From Chthonomonadaceae bacterium (GTDB lineage Bacteria; Armatimonadota; Chthonomonadetes; Chthonomonadales; Chthonomonadaceae): a stretch of DNA of 8,174 bases. Both the position numbers and the translations under genes were made by a program. Each line of letters starts with the position of its first letter. Within the stretch, counting starts at the first letter, position 1. This document shows, piece by piece, positions 5,644 to 8,174 of the stretch. The DNA lies in the NCBI GenBank assembly GCA_014377395.1, contig JACMPS010000247.1, positions 1-8,174 on the forward strand, given 5' to 3'. Below the pieces are notes generated by a model. It saw nothing but the letters and a program-made list of their open reading frames with translations. It did not search any database and was not told where the DNA came from.

Positions 5644-6288
5644 TTAGAAGGGGAGAAGGCAATCCGAGTTTAAGGGAAGGTGACAGACAAGGAGTGCGCC
5701 GCCCGTACTTGAAAGGCGAACCAAAGATGAGGTCACGACATTGGAGACGCCGTGCGTACCGATCTGGAGGGGATGTGAGTTCAATTCCCACTTCACTCCC
5801 GCTAAAGTGACCTTTGTATTTTCATCAAAAGTAAGGAGGGAAAGGGTATCGCCGGGGCTTGCTATCAACTCGAAACCGCCTGAAAGAGCAAAAACGCGCC
5901 CTCCGTCCTCAACGATCTGAAGGGGAAATTGTCGGTGATAACGCAGAAGCAGAGCATACGCCGCCAGGAGATGATCGGATCGCCCGCCCCCGGTTCCGGT
6001 AAGCGTAATGGCTGTTGCCCCTCGTTCTCGCGAGACCCGAATTGCTTTTTCGAGATCGCTCCGCTCCTGATCGGGCGTTGCCAGAAACTCGGTTTCGGGA
6101 AACTCGGTGCGCGCTTTTTCCTCATGTACCGAATCGAAATCGCCACAAATGAGATTGGGCTCTATGCCGAGAAGCGCAGCTTTATGAGCGGCTCCGTCTG
6201 TAGCAATCACAAAATCATGCAGGGCGGTAAGAGAGCGGGCAAGGGCGGAAGAGGGAGGATCACCATTGGCGAGGATCAGCGTTTTCAT
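5644..6288 (-). CDS. thiN: Thiamine diphosphokinase (thiamine pyrophosphokinase)
   Basis: The enzyme moves a pyrophosphate group from ATP to thiamine, giving thiamine diphosphate and AMP in the cytoplasm; it serves salvage of free thiamine. The product has 214 residues, normal for the bacterial family. Motifs in order are TDGAAH (30-35), GDFDS (49-53), QERSDLEKA (74-82), GTGGGRSDH (98-106) and, in the C-terminal beta domain, GTHGVSNVV, where NV replaces the frequent NEF. The Asp residues of the first three motifs are the usual metal and diphosphate ligands. The ATG at 6288 starts 6 bases after the stop of the upstream glycosidase gene, so the two are likely one transcript. No good Shine-Dalgarno sequence is visible, and translational coupling is possible. 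No thiamine riboswitch or other thiamine gene is in the window. Confidence 0.93.
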   Translation of the reverse strand: MKTLILANGDPPSSALARSLTALHDFVIATDGAAHKAALLGIEPNLICGDFDSVHEEKARTEFPETEFLATPDQERSDLEKAIRVSRERGATAITLTGTGGGRSDHLLAAYALLLRYHRQFPLQIVEDGGRVFALSGGFELIASPGDTLSLLTFDENTKVTLAGVKWELNSHPLQIGTHGVSNVVTSSLVRLSSTGGALLVCHLPLNSDCLLPF

Positions 6289-6294
6289 AGGGGG

Positions 6295-8079
6295 TTAGGG
6301 TGCCTCATCTATGGCGTCCATTGCCGAGCGTACCTGCGCCAGAAGTCCGGGGATACTCTCAGGCGAAGGCGCGTCCTTTGCGACTCCTCGCTCCAGTGTC
6401 CTCCACATTCCCAATTCTTCGATGTAGGAAATATCGAAAATCATCCACCCCTGCCCCTGTGACGAGGCGGCTTCGAGAGCGCGAATCATCGCATCGGGAC
6501 GGTTCTGGTAATCGGGGGCGGAGATGCCGGGATAAACGAAGGCGGCGTTGGAAACCGCACTTTGTGAGATTTCCGCCAGCGATTCGACGGAGGCTTTTTC
6601 GCTGTGTCCGAGGCGGCGGGCTTCCCGTTTGGTGGGGGTCGGGTGATAGCATCCGGTTGTCACCCAGTCGAAGTATTCCGCGTAGCCCGTCTCAGGATAG
6701 TCTTCAGTCTGCCATTTGTAGCGCAGGCGAGTGCGGGGACTTCCCCAGTTCACACCCACCTCGAAATAGTTGGGATACCATGCCCCGACATAAGTGCCGA
6801 GTTTGGCTTCGGGCTTAGTCGAGCGCACGGTTTTTGCGATGTCCGCCACAAAATCCCGAAGCGTGGTTGCACGAAACTCAAGCCATTTTTTGTAAAGCGA
6901 ACCATAAACGATGCCTGCCCCTGGAGTTCGCGAAAATGAAAATATGTCTTGTGGAAACCGATTGACAGGCTTTCCGAGCCATTTCTCGAAGGCGGATCGT
7001 GCCTTATCGCTAAAGTCGTTGTAGAGATTGCTGAACCGACACCGATCCAAAACATACCCATCCACCCCGTAGTTTTGCACGATTTCCTGAACGATTCTGA
7101 GTTCATAAGCACGGGCTTCCGGGTTCATCAGAGAGACAAAGACCGCGATTTTTTCGGCGGGAGCCTGTGCTATCGGAGTTCGCACACTCTGCATCTCGAA
7201 GGTCACACGCTCTCCGGGGATAAGGTGAGTTCGCACACTTTCTCGGTCTGCGTCAAGGGTCATTGTCAACATTCGTCCGTTTTCGGAGGCGAAAAGCGGG
7301 TCGTCTCCCAGCAGAGCATTGTCCATAAACCCTTCGACACGGCTGTCACGGTCAAGCAAAAGATGAAGTTTTTGATCGAGCGGAGAGCGTTCGATTTTCC
7401 TTGAGTCCTGACTTCCTTCCGCCGTGTCCAACCCAATCCGGGCGTTCGGTTCTGCGGAAAGGACACTGTCGGCGTCGGTGAGAAGCGAGGGTTTCTTTGC
7501 GTCGTCGGGTTCGCCGGGAACACGAAACGAGAGGCGGGTTCCGTCCTGAGTCTTCAGTCTGCGATCTACGCCATAAACCACACTTTGCCACTCAGGGTGC
7601 GTGTAAGCGGGTCCCGTGTTGTAGTATTTGTGACCTTCGGAGAGAGTGTTTGCCGCCGCATACACCTGCAAGCCCGCCTTATGCCCCTCTTCAACAAACG
7701 CCGCCAACACATCGAAATCGGGAACGGCTTTTCCTTTCCACACACGTAGACGGGGCGCGATCTTGCTTGCGTACAGCACTTCTCCACCGAGCGGCTTCAC
7801 GTCCACGATAAGCGTGTTGACGTGCGCCCGCTTGCATTTCTGCACGATGTCCCGCACCCCTGAGAGCGAAGTCGTCCAGGGTTCTTCGACCTGTTTTCCG
7901 TTTTTTGTCACTTTGTGGAACAGGTTTGCAGTGCCGTCGATCCACATGAGCCGCCCCTGTGCGCCGACTGCCGAGGTCAGGCTTCGGGCGATATTGGGGG
8001 CGCGTTGAGCGGAAAGCGCGGACGGCAAAGCAAGAATGAGGAGCGGCAACAGAGGGCGGGGCATCGGAATAAATCTCAT
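6295..8079 (-). CDS. Secreted glycoside hydrolase-like protein (GHL10 / family 10-like TIM barrel)
   Basis: The product has 594 residues. A signal peptide covers about 1-24 (ALSA before Gln25), so it should act outside the cytoplasm. Residues about 75-190 match the first half of the GHL10 barrel: VRDIVQKCKRAHVNTLIVDVK, then VLAAFVEEGHKAGLQVYAAANT and HPEWQSV. The second half starts near 318 with MNPEARAYELRIVQEIVQNYGVDGYVLDRCRFS; Asp345 is at the place where the family has a conserved acidic residue. It runs to WMIFDISYIEELGMW near 545-559. A region of about 115 residues, roughly 195-310, lies between the two parts and is not typical barrel sequence. The substrate is unknown; related proteins are thought to act on cell-wall or matrix glycans. 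The ATG at 8079 is favoured by the signal peptide; Met6 is an alternative. It is first in a likely operon with thiN. Confidence 0.82.
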   Translation of the reverse strand: MRFIPMPRPLLPLLILALPSALSAQRAPNIARSLTSAVGAQGRLMWIDGTANLFHKVTKNGKQVEEPWTTSLSGVRDIVQKCKRAHVNTLIVDVKPLGGEVLYASKIAPRLRVWKGKAVPDFDVLAAFVEEGHKAGLQVYAAANTLSEGHKYYNTGPAYTHPEWQSVVYGVDRRLKTQDGTRLSFRVPGEPDDAKKPSLLTDADSVLSAEPNARIGLDTAEGSQDSRKIERSPLDQKLHLLLDRDSRVEGFMDNALLGDDPLFASENGRMLTMTLDADRESVRTHLIPGERVTFEMQSVRTPIAQAPAEKIAVFVSLMNPEARAYELRIVQEIVQNYGVDGYVLDRCRFSNLYNDFSDKARSAFEKWLGKPVNRFPQDIFSFSRTPGAGIVYGSLYKKWLEFRATTLRDFVADIAKTVRSTKPEAKLGTYVGAWYPNYFEVGVNWGSPRTRLRYKWQTEDYPETGYAEYFDWVTTGCYHPTPTKREARRLGHSEKASVESLAEISQSAVSNAAFVYPGISAPDYQNRPDAMIRALEAASSQGQGWMIFDISYIEELGMWRTLERGVAKDAPSPESIPGLLAQVRSAMDAIDEAP

Positions 8080-8085
8080 GCCCTT

Positions 8086-8091
8086 ATTATA
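8086..8091 (-). promoter_or_regulatory. Candidate -10 box giving a leaderless or near-leaderless transcript
   Basis: On the - strand a perfect TATAAT ends only six bases before the ATG at 8079. A start point six to eight bases after the box falls at or next to the A of the ATG. No clear -35 hexamer is seen at 16-18 bases upstream, and the AAGGG before the ATG is only one base away, too close to work as a normal ribosome-binding site. If this box is used, the messenger would be leaderless. Confidence 0.5.
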
Positions 8092-8174
8092 CTCTTTTTG
8101 ATGGGGCGATTGCCTGAGGAGGAGAACAGCATTCGCCGCAGGAATGAATTCCGCATTAGAGGCATCCTGCCCTG
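8092..8174. other. Short upstream region at the window edge
   Basis: These 83 bases hold no gene that can be supported. A small imperfect hairpin with GGAA/TTCC arms occurs near 8138-8153, and AGGAGAACAGCA at 8120-8131 repeats 12 bases of the terminator arm at 4577-4588. Without the sequence beyond 8174 neither can be interpreted. Confidence 0.4.

Noticed and set aside
5588..5791. 67-codon - strand frame overlapping the 3' end of thiN
   Set aside because: It overlaps the C-terminal beta domain of ThiN out of frame and has no ribosome-binding site or recognisable sequence.
5929..6462. 177-codon + strand reading frame
   Set aside because: It overlaps thiN and the end of the glycosidase gene on the other strand, both with clear family motifs; its translation shows no recognisable features.
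6604..7404. Several 100-150 codon + strand frames opposite the glycosidase gene
   Set aside because: They are antisense to one long coding region with a signal peptide and family motifs, and are rich in residues typical of antisense translation.

Overview
The window looks like chromosomal DNA from a free-living, exosortase-type (PEP-CTERM) bacterium of moderate GC content. The mix of a SteA-like protein outside an obvious actinobacterial setting, a GHL10-type secreted glycosidase, a lamin-tail-domain protein and variant PEP-CTERM tails makes me lean towards Armatimonadota or a relative. That placement is an inference from gene content and is not secure. No phage, IS, CRISPR, tRNA or rRNA gene was seen.

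Layout. Bases 2-3456 (+) carry a tight gene run: the 3' end of a multi-membrane-span glycosyltransferase-like protein, a SteA-like protein (thiamine-pyrophosphokinase fold plus a C-terminal membrane helix), and a lipoprotein substrate-binding protein of the oligopeptide/dipeptide ABC transporter class. The run ends at a strong intrinsic terminator at 3471-3519. Bases 3520-5643 hold the most interesting part: two convergent genes for secreted proteins (3792-4532 + and 4638-5366 -) that meet at one perfect 20-bp hairpin terminator. Bases 5644-8079 (-) carry a two-gene run, a secreted GHL10-like glycosidase followed 6 bases later by thiamine diphosphokinase. It is preceded by a TATAAT box so close to the start codon that the transcript may be leaderless.

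The central pair is a repeated expression-and-sorting cassette. Each gene is preceded by a textbook sigma-54 (RpoN) -24/-12 promoter, TTGGCAC-N5-TTGCW. Each has a predicted 5' leader of roughly 180 nt that contains a conserved block of about 56 nt, 45-47 nt before the start codon. Each protein starts with a similar signal peptide and ends with a VPSPSALLPF...MKL tail, which is a Pro-Ser-Pro variant of the PEP-CTERM sorting signal. The mature domains differ: one is a lamin-tail domain, the other is an unassigned beta-rich domain. This suggests a regulon of surface proteins co-controlled by RpoN and by a shared leader element. The exosortase and the activator are not in the window.
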